A stretch of DNA of 9,551 nt, taken from the NCBI GenBank assembly GCA_900772675.1, contig CAAGRM010000038.1, forward strand, positions 1 through 9,551, read 5' to 3'. A program made the translations under genes and the position numbers. The number at the start of each line of letters is the position of its first letter. The stretch's first letter is position 1. Positions 1-7,151 of the stretch are shown piece after piece. The notes under the pieces were generated by a model. That model did no database searches. It was not told the origin of the DNA and saw nothing but the letters and a program-made list of their open reading frames with translations. Source of the DNA: Lachnospiraceae bacterium (GTDB lineage: Bacteria; Bacillota; Clostridia; Lachnospirales; Lachnospiraceae).

Positions 1-2169
1 ACAGCCCGGGACGCCCTCCGCCTCATTTCCGTAAACGAAGTTCTGACGCTCCTTCTCCATGACGGACGCCTTTTTCTTTGACATGGCACGGCGCACCAGA
101 TCGGCCCGTCCAAGCGAGTAGCCGGCCAGCGCCTGTACAATCTGCATAACCTGCTCCTGATAAACGATACAACCGTATGTCGGCTCCAGAATCGGTTTTA
201 AAAGCGGCGTGTCATACGTAACTGACTCCGGATCATTTTTTCCCTTGATATACTGTGGAATAAAATCCATCGGACCCGGCCGATACAGAGAAATTCCGGC
301 GATAATGTCCTCGAGGCTCTGCGGTTTCAACTCCTTCATGAAGTTCTTCATCCCCGCACTCTCAAGCTGGAATACACCCACGGTTTTCGATGCACCGATC
401 ATGCCAAGTACCTTTGGATCATTGTAGTCGATTTGCAGCAGATCAATCGTAGTATGGTTGTAGCGTTCTGCCAGCTTGGTCGCATTCTGGATTACCGTCA
501 GAGTTCGCAGACCCAGAAAGTCCATTTTCAGAAGACCCAGCTCCTCAAGCGTTGTCATGGTAAACTGCGTGACGATCGTTCCGTCACTTCCTCTTGAAAG
601 CGGCACAAATTCCACCAGCGGCCGCGAACCGATGACAACACCGGCAGCGTGCATCGACGTATGGCGCGGCAGTCCTTCCAGCCTCCGTGACATATCAATC
701 AGATGCGCAATCTCCTCATTTCCCTGATACAGTTCTCTCAGCTCGTGGTTCATCTGCAGTGCTTTATCAATTGTGATGTTCAATTCATTCGGAATCATCT
801 TCGCAATCGAATCTACCTGTGCGTACGGCAGGTCCAGCACACGGCCGACATCGCGGATGACACCACGCGCTGCCAGTGTACCGAACGTAACAATCTGTAC
901 GACACGGTCCTTCCCGTATTTTCTGGTTACGTAGTCGATAACCTCCGGGCGGCGTTCGAAGCAGAAATCCACGTCGATATCGGGCATGGTAACTCGTTCC
1001 GGGTTCAGGAAGCGCTCAAACAGAAGCTGATAACGCATCGGATCCAGCTGTGTAATGCCAAGCGTATAGGAGACAATACTTCCTGCCGCAGAGCCTCGTC
1101 CCGGGCCGACCATGATATCATGGTCGCGTGCAAATTTGATAAAATCCCATACAATCAGAAAGTAGTCGACATACCCCATCGTTTTGATCGTGTCGAGCTC
1201 ATATTTCAAACGCGCCTTTAACTCATCTGTCGCCGGGTGATACCGTTCCTCAAGGCCGTCGTAGCAGAGCTTATTTAAGTATTCCCAGGATGTGTAACCT
1301 TCAGGCACATCAAATTTCGGAAGCTTTGTGACGCCAAATTCAATCTCCACGTTACAGCGGTCTGCGATTTTCTGTGTATTTTCAATTGCCTGCGGCGCAT
1401 AAGGAAAAAGCGATGCCATTTCCGCCTCGGATTTGACGAAATACTGACCTCCCTCATAGCGCATACGGTCCTCGTCCGTGATTTTCTTTCCGGTCTGCAG
1501 ACACAGAAGAATATCGTGGGAATCCGCATCCTCCGCATACGTATAATGAATATCATTCGTCGCTACCAGCTCAATGCCGGTTTCCGCTGAAAGGCGCATC
1601 AGCTGCTGGTTGACCATCCGCTGCTCCGGGATTCCGTGGTCCTGCAGTTCCAGGAAAAAATTCCCTTTTCCAAAAATAGTTTCATACCGCAGCGCCGCTT
1701 CTTTTCCCATTTCATACTGGTTCCGAACCATGGCGCGCGCCACCTCGCCCGCCAGGCAGGCAGAAAGTGCAATGATGCCCTCGTGATATTTTTCCAGGAT
1801 CTCAAGATCAACACGGGGCTTATAGTAAAATCCATCGACAAAGCCCGCAGAAACGATCTTCATCAGATTGGAATAACCCGTATTATTTTCCGCAAGCAGG
1901 ACCAGATGGTAGTAACGGTCTTCCCCGCGGCTGGTTTCACGGTCAAACCGGGAGCCCGGCGCCACATAAACCTCGCAGCCGAGAATCGGTTTAATGCCCT
2001 CGGCCCGTGCCGCTTTGTAGAAATCGATACATCCAAACATAACACCATGGTCCGTGATCGCCGCACTGTTCATGCCGAGCTCCCTGACTCTGGCCACATA
2101 CTCTTTGATCTTATTCGAGCCGTCCAGAAGGCTGTATTCCGTGTGTACATGCAAATGTGTAAAGCTCAT
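1..2169 (-). CDS. dnaE: DNA polymerase III subunit alpha, DnaE type (partial, C-terminus beyond window)
   Basis: Catalytic subunit of the replicative or lagging-strand polymerase, acting in the cytoplasm at the replication fork. An unbroken frame of exactly 723 codons starts at the ATG at 2169 (MSFTHLHVHTEYS) and runs off the window; the family is about 1150 residues, so roughly the last third is missing. Seen: an N-terminal PHP domain (about 1-280) with HLHVH at 5-9, TDHG at 39-42 and NDIHY at 205-209; the polymerase core with GPGRGSAAGS at 355-364, PDIDVDF at 396-402 (two catalytic aspartates) and MDFLGL at 549-554 (third catalytic Asp, D550). An AAAGGAG ribosome binding site 6-7 nt upstream decides the start. 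Having PHP at the N-terminus without an inserted exonuclease separates it from PolC. A preceding terminator and promoter indicate an independent transcript. The identification is firm; whether it is DnaE1 or DnaE3 type cannot be decided here. Confidence 0.97.
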   Translation of the reverse strand, partial: MSFTHLHVHTEYSLLDGSNKIKEYVARVRELGMNSAAITDHGVMFGCIDFYKAARAEGIKPILGCEVYVAPGSRFDRETSRGEDRYYHLVLLAENNTGYSNLMKIVSAGFVDGFYYKPRVDLEILEKYHEGIIALSACLAGEVARAMVRNQYEMGKEAALRYETIFGKGNFFLELQDHGIPEQRMVNQQLMRLSAETGIELVATNDIHYTYAEDADSHDILLCLQTGKKITDEDRMRYEGGQYFVKSEAEMASLFPYAPQAIENTQKIADRCNVEIEFGVTKLPKFDVPEGYTSWEYLNKLCYDGLEERYHPATDELKARLKYELDTIKTMGYVDYFLIVWDFIKFARDHDIMVGPGRGSAAGSIVSYTLGITQLDPMRYQLLFERFLNPERVTMPDIDVDFCFERRPEVIDYVTRKYGKDRVVQIVTFGTLAARGVIRDVGRVLDLPYAQVDSIAKMIPNELNITIDKALQMNHELRELYQGNEEIAHLIDMSRRLEGLPRHTSMHAAGVVIGSRPLVEFVPLSRGSDGTIVTQFTMTTLEELGLLKMDFLGLRTLTVIQNATKLAERYNHTTIDLLQIDYNDPKVLGMIGASKTVGVFQLESAGMKNFMKELKPQSLEDIIAGISLYRPGPMDFIPQYIKGKNDPESVTYDTPLLKPILEPTYGCIVYQEQVMQIVQALAGYSLGRADLVRRAMSKKKASVMEKERQNFVYGNEAEGVPGC

Positions 2170-2198
2170 AGATTTCTCCTTTACTGCTCCTTTTTGCC

Positions 2199-2221
2199 GC
2201 CTGCATATGCAGCCTGCATAT
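2199..2221. repeat. Short direct repeat with embedded palindrome in dnaE leader
   Basis: GCCTGCATAT occurs twice (2199-2208 and 2212-2221, period 13), and TGCATATGCA at 2202-2211 is a perfect 10-bp palindrome. It overlaps the predicted transcription start of dnaE. It could be an operator or chance; no known binding site is recognised. Confidence 0.4.
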
Positions 2222-2226
2222 AAATC

Positions 2227-2255
2227 ATTATAAGTGCAAACCGTTTTTCACGCAA
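2227..2255 (-). promoter_or_regulatory. Sigma-A-type promoter for dnaE
   Basis: On the minus strand, -35 TTGCGT (2255-2250) and -10 TATAAT (2232-2227) are separated by 17 bp. The -10 is a perfect consensus. It lies between the cvfB terminator and dnaE, giving a predicted leader of about 50 nt. Purely sequence-based. Confidence 0.7.
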
Positions 2256-2285
2256 CCGTTTGGCCTTTTGGATAAACCTTATAAA

Positions 2286-2330
2286 ACAGCACACCGGAAG
2301 GATTTCCTTTATCCTTTCCCGGTGTGCTGT
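2286..2330 (-). terminator. Intrinsic terminator after cvfB (symmetrical hairpin)
   Basis: A 12-bp perfect outer stem (2286-2297 with 2319-2330), a 2-nt bulge (2317-2318), a 6-bp inner stem (2298-2303 with 2311-2316) and a 7-nt loop. It lies 34 nt beyond the cvfB stop. On the minus strand the U-tract is short (TTTTA); on the plus strand it is longer (CTTTTTT), so it may work both ways, though no plus-strand gene is seen. Confidence 0.8.
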
Positions 2331-2364
2331 CTTTTTTCCTTTGGCTGCGCTGAACCGCTGCTCT

Positions 2365-3216
2365 TTATTTTGCTTTCTCGGCCGTCCAGATTTTCCCATC
2401 GCGGATAACAATCTGTTTTTCTTTCATCAGATGACCAACGGCACGTTTAAAGGCCGCTTTGCTCAGACCGAATTCTCTCTGAATCACTTCCGGTGATGCT
2501 TTGTCATCGAAAGGAAGAACACCTGCAAATTCTTCAATCACAGAGAGTACACTCTCTGCATCAATCGCGATCTGCTCGTACGCTTTTCCGCGTGCAGACA
2601 GGGACAGTTTTCCGTCCTCCTTGACTTCTGTGACACGGCACTCAAGCTCCTGGCCGACATGATAGTCTGCCTGTGCTTCCCTCTTTGGAATCAGACCGGA
2701 ATAGCGATCATCAACAGCGACAAAAACACCGAAGTTTCCGCTGATCTCATAAATTCTTCCCTTTACGGTATCCCCCACAACGTACGGCGAATTCGTTTTC
2801 AGGAAGTGGTAAACCTTCATCGTTGCACAGAGACGGTCACTCTTATCGATGTAAAGAGAAACCAGTACTTCATCTCCCGGGTGGAGACGGCGGGTCTGCT
2901 GTTTAAACGGAAGAAACAGATCTTTTTCCAGACCCCAGTCCAGAAATGCTCCGATCTTTCCGGTAGCAGCCACTTTTAAGACAGCCAGTTCGCCAAGAAC
3001 CAGCTTCGGTTCTCTGGTTGTCGCAATCAGACGGTCGCTGGAATCACGGTACAGAAAAACTTCCAGCTCATCTCCCTCTTTTGTTCCTTCCGGTACCTGT
3101 TTGATCGGCAGAAGAACGCGTTCCTTCTCACCCGCTTCCCGTGTCTCTCCAAGGTAAATACCGAATTCCACCTTCTTTACTACTACCAGCCTTTGCTTTC
3201 TTCCTATATTTAACAT
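2365..3216 (-). CDS. cvfB: CvfB-like S1 RNA-binding protein with C-terminal winged helix
   Basis: A 283-residue cytoplasmic protein, the usual length of the CvfB/YitL family (S. aureus CvfB is an RNA-binding protein affecting virulence gene expression; its role in other Firmicutes is poorly defined). Seen: three consecutive S1/OB-like units at about 1-68, 72-136 and 145-208. The third is the most canonical (VGDTVKGRIYEI, NFGVFVAV, SGLIP, VGQELECRV, DGKLSLS). A winged helix at about 228-283 contains the helix-turn-helix FGLSKAAFKRAVGHL and a wing ending in RDGKIW. The start at 3216 is supported by AAAGGAAA upstream. It begins 22 nt after the pncB stop, so the two are probably cotranscribed, and a strong hairpin follows. 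No membrane segment or signal peptide. The family call is firm; the RNA target and physiological role are not visible from sequence. Confidence 0.9.
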   Translation of the reverse strand: MLNIGRKQRLVVVKKVEFGIYLGETREAGEKERVLLPIKQVPEGTKEGDELEVFLYRDSSDRLIATTREPKLVLGELAVLKVAATGKIGAFLDWGLEKDLFLPFKQQTRRLHPGDEVLVSLYIDKSDRLCATMKVYHFLKTNSPYVVGDTVKGRIYEISGNFGVFVAVDDRYSGLIPKREAQADYHVGQELECRVTEVKEDGKLSLSARGKAYEQIAIDAESVLSVIEEFAGVLPFDDKASPEVIQREFGLSKAAFKRAVGHLMKEKQIVIRDGKIWTAEKAK

Positions 3217-3238
3217 GAAATTTCCTTTCTCTCTTATC

Positions 3239-4708
3239 TTACTGCTCGTCGAGAGCCTTCATGCTCATCTCCTCGAGCAGGCTGCTCTTGATGTGGTACA
3301 GCTTGTCGGACAGATCCACATAAACCTCATGCGGATTGACCAGACGTTTTGACTCCTCCCAGAGAGTATCTTTTTCTCTGGTGCAGATGTCACGGATCTC
3401 CATCACAGACGGAGAAGTGTAGACGCATGCGCCCTTCTGGAAAACCGGAACAAGGAGCTCTCTTAATGTATAGGTTCCGCCCTTAATCTTCGTCTTTTTC
3501 CAGGTCTCAATCGGATCGAAGATAATCATATCTTTGCTCTCGTCGAAGGTCTCGCCCGCAAGGCAGATCAGGTCTGCACGAATCTTTCCGGTTTCTTTAT
3601 CATAGATGCGGTAAATGGTCTTGTTGCCCGGATTCGTTACCTTTTCCGAGTTCTCAGACAGCTTGATCTTCGGTGTAAACTCGGCATCCTCTTTCTCTTT
3701 TGTAGCCGCCAGCTTATAAACGCCGCCGAATGCCGGCCAGTCGCCGGAAGTAATCAGGTTTGTACCAACACCCCAGGAATTGATCTTTGCACCCTGCGTT
3801 TTCAGACTGTCGATCAGATACTCATCGAGGTCACTCGATGCCGAAATGATCGCGTCGCCAAAGCCCTCTGCCTCCAGCATCTGATACGCTTTTTTGGACA
3901 GATAAGCAAGGTCTCCGCTGTCGATGCGAATTCCATAACCCTTCATCGGCAGTCCTTCGGCTCTCATCTCTTTGAAAACACGGATGGCATTCGGAACACC
4001 GGACTCCAGAACATCGTAGGTGTCTACCAGAAGAATGCAGGCTCCCGGATACAGTTTGGCATACGTTTTAAACGCGGTATATTCATCCGGGAAGCTCATG
4101 ATCCAACTGTGTGCGTGTGTTCCTTTGACCGGAACATCAAACATCTGACCGGTCAGGACATTTGAGGTTCCGATGCAACCGCCGATCATAGCAGCACGTG
4201 CACCGTAGATACCTGCATCCGGTCCCTGCGCACGGCGGAGACCAAATTCCATGATGCCGTCACCCTTTGCCGCATAAACAACGCGGGATGCTTTTGTGGC
4301 AATCAAACTCTGATGGTTGATCATGTTCAAAATTGCGGTCTCAACGAGCTGCGCTTCCATAATCGGAGCGACAACCTTTAAAAGTGGCTCTCTCGGGAAT
4401 ACTACGGTTCCTTCCGGAATCGCGTAGATGTCGCCGGTGAAGTGGAAGCCTCTTAAGTATTCCAGGAAATCGTCGCTGAAAATGCGAAGGGAACGGAGAT
4501 AATCGATATCGTCCGGTGAAAAATGAAGGTCACGGACGTACTCGATCACCTGTTCCAGTCCTGCACATACGGCATACGCTCCGCCGCATGGATTTTTTCT
4601 GTAAAATGCATCAAACACCACGATCTGATCGGACGGATTCTCGTAATAGCCCTGCATCATGGTAAGTTCATATAAATCTGTTAACAGTGTAAGGTTCTGC
4701 GCTCTCAT
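3239..4708 (-). CDS. pncB: Nicotinate phosphoribosyltransferase (NAD salvage, Preiss-Handler pathway)
   Basis: Converts nicotinate and PRPP, with ATP hydrolysis, to nicotinate mononucleotide in the cytoplasm. The 489 residues match the longer bacterial/Firmicute-type NAPRTase. Seen: the N-terminal LTDLYELTMMQGYY (9-22), the phosphate/PRPP-binding FGLRRAQG (155-162), GTHAHSW (196-202) with the histidine expected to be phosphorylated, RIDSGDL (261-267), GTNLITS (315-321), and a C-terminal segment around SENSEKVTNPGNK (351-363) typical of this subfamily. The ATG at 4708 has GGAAAGGGG about 8 nt upstream. It follows the thioesterase after 94 nt, with a candidate promoter of its own, and precedes cvfB by 22 nt. 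All expected motifs are present, so it should be active. No nicotinate transporter or NadR/NrtR regulator is visible nearby. Confidence 0.96.
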   Translation of the reverse strand: MRAQNLTLLTDLYELTMMQGYYENPSDQIVVFDAFYRKNPCGGAYAVCAGLEQVIEYVRDLHFSPDDIDYLRSLRIFSDDFLEYLRGFHFTGDIYAIPEGTVVFPREPLLKVVAPIMEAQLVETAILNMINHQSLIATKASRVVYAAKGDGIMEFGLRRAQGPDAGIYGARAAMIGGCIGTSNVLTGQMFDVPVKGTHAHSWIMSFPDEYTAFKTYAKLYPGACILLVDTYDVLESGVPNAIRVFKEMRAEGLPMKGYGIRIDSGDLAYLSKKAYQMLEAEGFGDAIISASSDLDEYLIDSLKTQGAKINSWGVGTNLITSGDWPAFGGVYKLAATKEKEDAEFTPKIKLSENSEKVTNPGNKTIYRIYDKETGKIRADLICLAGETFDESKDMIIFDPIETWKKTKIKGGTYTLRELLVPVFQKGACVYTSPSVMEIRDICTREKDTLWEESKRLVNPHEVYVDLSDKLYHIKSSLLEEMSMKALDEQ

Positions 4709-4790
4709 GCAAAATCCCCTTTCCTCATTGTGTTGTAACGGTTCCGAGTTGTATTATATTTTTGTTTTTGTTCTTGTTCTTTTCTTTCCG

Positions 4791-4819
4791 ATTGTACCAC
4801 AATCATTGAAATTCCACAA
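4791..4819 (-). promoter_or_regulatory. Candidate extended -10 promoter for pncB-cvfB
   Basis: On the minus strand, -35 TTGTGG (4819-4814), 17-bp spacer, -10 TACAAT (4796-4791) preceded by TGG, an extended -10. It overlaps the end of the thioesterase gene and predicts a leader of about 75 nt. A second TATAAT at 4758-4753 lacks a good -35. Either or neither may be used. Confidence 0.5.
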
Positions 4820-5507
4820 CTACGTATGACTGGCCTTTTTCGTCGTTTAAAGAGACAAAACAGCCATTTTCCGTCTCTGCACGCCGCGGGCACAGGATGT
4901 CACCAAGATGCGCCTGCTGCTTGTATTCGGCACGCATCCGGTGAACGGAAAAATCCTTCGGCAGACACTCAATCGCCAGGGAGATAAACTGCGCATTGTT
5001 GACATGATGATTCGTATCGAGGTTATGTGGACGCACCGGAAACGGTTCGCCGATAAAATCTGCCTCCGGCATTTTCACCTTGCGCTCCCCAAACTCTTCG
5101 TCAAGCGGATCCTCCACTCCGTATGCGTCCATCGTTTCTTTCGGCGCGCGGACCGGATGGCCTGTTTCCATATTGACGTATGACCAGATGGAATTGGCAC
5201 ACGCAAGCATTTCACCTTCTTCTGTCTCCAGGGTGAAGTTACGCATTCCCAGAAATCCCCGGAAGCCGTTGGCCCATGTGGTGATTTTCACTGCTTCGCC
5301 AAGAGACGGATAGCGGCGGATATGAATCTGCCACGCGGACAGTACCCAGGCACAGCCTCGTTTTTTGAGTTCTGCAACGCCTTCCCCGATCGCCTCTGAC
5401 TGAAAGGTGCTGCAGTCCTGGAAGTAATTGATCAGTCCCGGCAGGGTAAGACAACCGTCCTCACCGATTTCACTGTAGCGGATTCTGCTTGTAAAGGAAT
5501 ACTTCAT
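4803..5507 (-). CDS. Acyl-ACP thioesterase (FatA/B-like, double hotdog)
   Basis: Hydrolyses acyl-ACP to release free fatty acid from type II fatty acid synthesis in the cytoplasm. The 234 residues match bacterial acyl-ACP thioesterases, shorter than the plant enzymes because there is no transit peptide. Seen: an N-terminal hotdog repeat (about 1-125) with the family pattern DCSTFQSE (31-38) and W59/W78 regions; a second hotdog (about 150-234) beginning PFPVRPHNLDTNHHVNN, where D164-x-N166-x-H168-V-N-N171 is the conserved catalytic block, followed by E180. The ATG at 5507 has a strong AGGAGGAA ribosome binding site. It sits between a tRNA terminator and pncB. In anaerobic gut Firmicutes such enzymes may supply free fatty acids for lipid turnover; chain-length preference cannot be read from the sequence. 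No fab gene is adjacent. The family assignment is firm. Confidence 0.93.
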   Translation of the reverse strand: MKYSFTSRIRYSEIGEDGCLTLPGLINYFQDCSTFQSEAIGEGVAELKKRGCAWVLSAWQIHIRRYPSLGEAVKITTWANGFRGFLGMRNFTLETEEGEMLACANSIWSYVNMETGHPVRAPKETMDAYGVEDPLDEEFGERKVKMPEADFIGEPFPVRPHNLDTNHHVNNAQFISLAIECLPKDFSVHRMRAEYKQQAHLGDILCPRRAETENGCFVSLNDEKGQSYVVVEFQ

Positions 5508-5531
5508 CGTTTGGTTCCTCCTGCTGTATTT

Positions 5532-5560
5532 TTAATCTTTGACCGAAAATGTTTTGTCAA
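5532..5560 (-). promoter_or_regulatory. Weak candidate promoter upstream of acyl-ACP thioesterase
   Basis: A perfect -35 TTGACA (5560-5555) on the minus strand lies 48 nt before the start codon, but the sequences 17-18 bp on (GATTAA / ATTAAA) match the -10 consensus only at three positions. The gene needs a start after the tRNA terminator, so this is the best candidate. Confidence 0.4.
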
Positions 5561-5570
5561 TCGGATATTC

Positions 5571-5601
5571 GCCAAAGTTTTGAGCAAACACAGACTTTGG
5601 C
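5571..5601. repeat. 8-bp inverted repeat upstream of thioesterase promoter
   Basis: GCCAAAGT at 5571-5578 and its exact complement ACTTTGGC at 5594-5601 flank a 15-nt spacer. It is just upstream of the -35 candidate and is not followed by a U-tract on the minus strand, so an operator is more plausible than a terminator. It does not resemble the FapR operator. Confidence 0.4.
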
Positions 5602-5620
5602 TCATTGCTTGCACAAATCG

Positions 5621-5653
5621 AAAAAGGCCTCAGGTACGAGACCTGAGACCTTT
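5621..5653 (-). terminator. Intrinsic terminator of tRNA-Gln
   Basis: A 13-bp stem (5641-5653 with 5623-5635, one G-U pair), 5-nt loop, ending in TTTTT on the minus strand. It begins 7 nt after the tRNA discriminator base, so the tRNA is a monocistronic unit. Confidence 0.88.
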
Positions 5654-5660
5654 CAATGAG

Positions 5661-5732
5661 CTGGGCTACCTGGATTCGAACCAGGAACTGACGGAGTCAG
5701 AGTCCGTTGCCTTACCGTTTGGCGATAGCCCA
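5661..5732 (-). tRNA. tRNA-Gln, anticodon CUG
   Basis: 72 nt with a complete cloverleaf on the minus strand: acceptor TGGGCTA/TAGCCCA, D-arm with GGTAAGG, anticodon stem ACGGA/TCCGT enclosing CTCTGAC (anticodon CTG, reading CAG), and T-stem CCTGG/CCAGG with loop TTCGAAT. The discriminator is G73, and the 3' CCA is not encoded (CTC follows), so it must be added by the CCA-adding enzyme. The U1-A72 pair is the feature used by GatCAB amidotransferase to recognise tRNA-Gln, fitting Gram-positives that make Gln-tRNA indirectly. It has its own promoter and terminator. Confidence 0.96.
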
Positions 5733-5751
5733 TTGCCTTGCGACAAGATGT

Positions 5752-5815
5752 ATAATACACTATCGCAAGAGAAAAGTCAACACCTTTTTTGAAATTTTTT
5801 TATTTTTTTCAAAAA
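5752..5815 (-). promoter_or_regulatory. Strong promoter of tRNA-Gln with A/T-rich upstream element
   Basis: On the minus strand, -35 TTGACT (5780-5775), 17-bp spacer, -10 TATTAT (5757-5752). Transcription should start about 13 nt before the mature tRNA. Upstream (about 5785-5815) are A-tracts, including the 10-bp inverted repeat TTTTTTGAAA/TTTCAAAAAA, resembling an UP element of stable-RNA promoters. The 5781-5890 gap otherwise holds no GC-rich terminator for the CDF gene. Confidence 0.8.
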
Positions 5816-5890
5816 ACTGACTTTTGGAACATTTTGGAAGAAGTTTGACGGCTCCAGGGAAAGCTCTGCCCCGCCTGCCGGTCGTCTGTT

Positions 5891-7069
5891 TCACTCTCCT
5901 GCCACGTATTTTTTGTCGATATTGATGACGCATTCATACTTCTCGTCCATTTCCTTCATCAACGCCCCAATCTGCCCGATCACGCGATCGCAGTCTTTCT
6001 TCTTATAAGAATACGGGATTTCAAGATCAAAAATCAGCTTCTTTTTCTCCGCCCCGTTGATCATACGGAAATCGTGGAAGGAAAGCTCCGGATCGAGAAT
6101 AGAGATTACGTTTCTTACCTTCTCCTTCGTCGCAAGAACCGTCGCATCGTGGATCTCCACCGGATCCATGTGAATGACCAGCAGGATCCCCAGCTTTTCA
6201 CCAACCTCATGTTCAATACGGTCGATAATGTCGTGTGATACCTCGATATCGACATCGCGCGGCACCTCCGCATGGATTGATGCCATACTTCTGCCAGGCC
6301 CGTAGTTGTGGACAATCAGATCATGGGTTCCTACAATTCCTTCATAGGAAACAACCTCTTTCATGATCTGCGCATACAGATCCGGATCCGCGCCCTGCCC
6401 GATCAGCGGTTCCAGTGTATCTTTGGCAATGGAAATACCGGACCACATGACGAGTACCGCCACTACAAGTCCCGCGATTGCGTCGATATTAACCGAAAGG
6501 AAATGGCAGATCAATATAGAAACGATCGTTGCGCTCGTCGTGATCACGTCGCCCATGGAATCCGCCGACGTTGCCAGCATTACCTTCGACTGAATACGGT
6601 TTCCCAGTTTTCGGTTGAAAAGCGCCATCCACAGCTTTACGCCGACCGAGAGCACCAGAATCAAAAACGGAACCATCTGAAACGTGATCTCTTCCGGATT
6701 GCGAATTTTCTCCAGGGAGCTCTTTAAAAACGTAAAGCCGACTTCAATAACCAGAAACGAAACGATCAGCGCTGCAATATACTCGATCCGTCCATGCCCG
6801 AACGGATGCTCTTTGTCGGCCGGTTTGTTTGCCATCTTGACACCAACAAAGCTGATGACCGAAGATGCCGCGTCGGAAAGATTATTGAACGCATCCGCCA
6901 TGATTGCCAGAGAATGCATCCCAACGCCGATCAGCAGCTTTGCAGCAAACAGCAATACATTGCAGCAGATTCCTACCATACTGGATAAAATACCATAGCT
7001 CGTGCGCACATCCGCATTGTCGGTGTTCTCATACTCTTTTACAAAACATCTTACCAGAAAATCTGTCAT
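5891..7069 (-). CDS. Cation diffusion facilitator family metal exporter, probably Mn2+-type
   Basis: A membrane antiporter of the CDF family that exports divalent metal in exchange for protons. 392 residues, longer than the usual ~300. Seen: about six membrane segments between 28 and 215; TM2 carries N62-x3-D66 (ADAFNNLSD) and TM5 carries D170-x3-D174 (SADSMGD), followed by the family motif HPFGHGR (88-94) in the TM2-TM3 loop. Zinc CDFs normally have His in these sites; N-D-D-D is the set reported for manganese exporters such as streptococcal MntE (recalled). A cytoplasmic ferredoxin-like domain at about 225-305 (THDLIVHNYGPGR, SIHAEVP) is followed by a second, similar stretch (about 310-385). 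Start at 7069 supported by AAGGGG. It has its own promoter and a leader hairpin. The family is certain; metal specificity is inferred. Confidence 0.92.
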   Translation of the reverse strand: MTDFLVRCFVKEYENTDNADVRTSYGILSSMVGICCNVLLFAAKLLIGVGMHSLAIMADAFNNLSDAASSVISFVGVKMANKPADKEHPFGHGRIEYIAALIVSFLVIEVGFTFLKSSLEKIRNPEEITFQMVPFLILVLSVGVKLWMALFNRKLGNRIQSKVMLATSADSMGDVITTSATIVSILICHFLSVNIDAIAGLVVAVLVMWSGISIAKDTLEPLIGQGADPDLYAQIMKEVVSYEGIVGTHDLIVHNYGPGRSMASIHAEVPRDVDIEVSHDIIDRIEHEVGEKLGILLVIHMDPVEIHDATVLATKEKVRNVISILDPELSFHDFRMINGAEKKKLIFDLEIPYSYKKKDCDRVIGQIGALMKEMDEKYECVINIDKKYVAGE

Positions 7070-7099
7070 GGGTTCCCCTTCTTTCCACCCTATATTAAG

Positions 7100-7133
7100 A
7101 AAAAGGCCTCACGCATCGCCGCGGAGCCTTTTT
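7100..7133 (-). terminator. Terminator-like hairpin in the CDF gene leader (possible attenuator)
   Basis: On the minus strand AAAAAGG, CUC and CGC pair with GCG, GAG and CCUUUUU, about 13 bp with two single-base bulges around a 6-nt loop, ending in a U-run. It lies between the predicted CDF promoter (7180-7152) and the CDF start codon, 31 nt before the ATG, so it would interrupt the leader. It is nearly symmetrical and could also terminate plus-strand transcripts. Confidence 0.65.
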
Positions 7134-7151
7134 GTTTTCCCTGTCCTTTCT

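Noticed and set aside
703..1221. Plus-strand open frame of 172 codons
   Set aside because: Lies wholly inside dnaE on the opposite strand; no ribosome binding site or recognisable domain.
1636..2223. Plus-strand open frame of 195 codons
   Set aside because: Antisense to the PHP region of dnaE and its leader; composition is that of a reverse-strand shadow.
2181..2411. Minus-strand open frame between cvfB and dnaE
   Set aside because: Runs through the end of cvfB, the terminator hairpin and the dnaE promoter; no domain and no ribosome binding site.
4705..4893. Minus-strand 62-codon frame across the thioesterase-pncB junction
   Set aside because: Overlaps the thioesterase gene out of frame and a purine-rich leader; low-complexity Lys/Gln/Glu product, no support.
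5751..5756. TATAAT on the plus strand over the tRNA promoter
   Set aside because: No -35 at a suitable distance and no plus-strand gene; it is the complement of the tRNA -10 region.
6308..6727. Plus-strand open frame of 139 codons
   Set aside because: Antisense to the CDF gene, which has clear family motifs; no start signal.
7139..7148. AAGGACAGGG in the CDF leader, resembling part of the NiCo (czcD) riboswitch
   Set aside because: The remaining conserved helices and the four-way junction are absent and the leader is too short.
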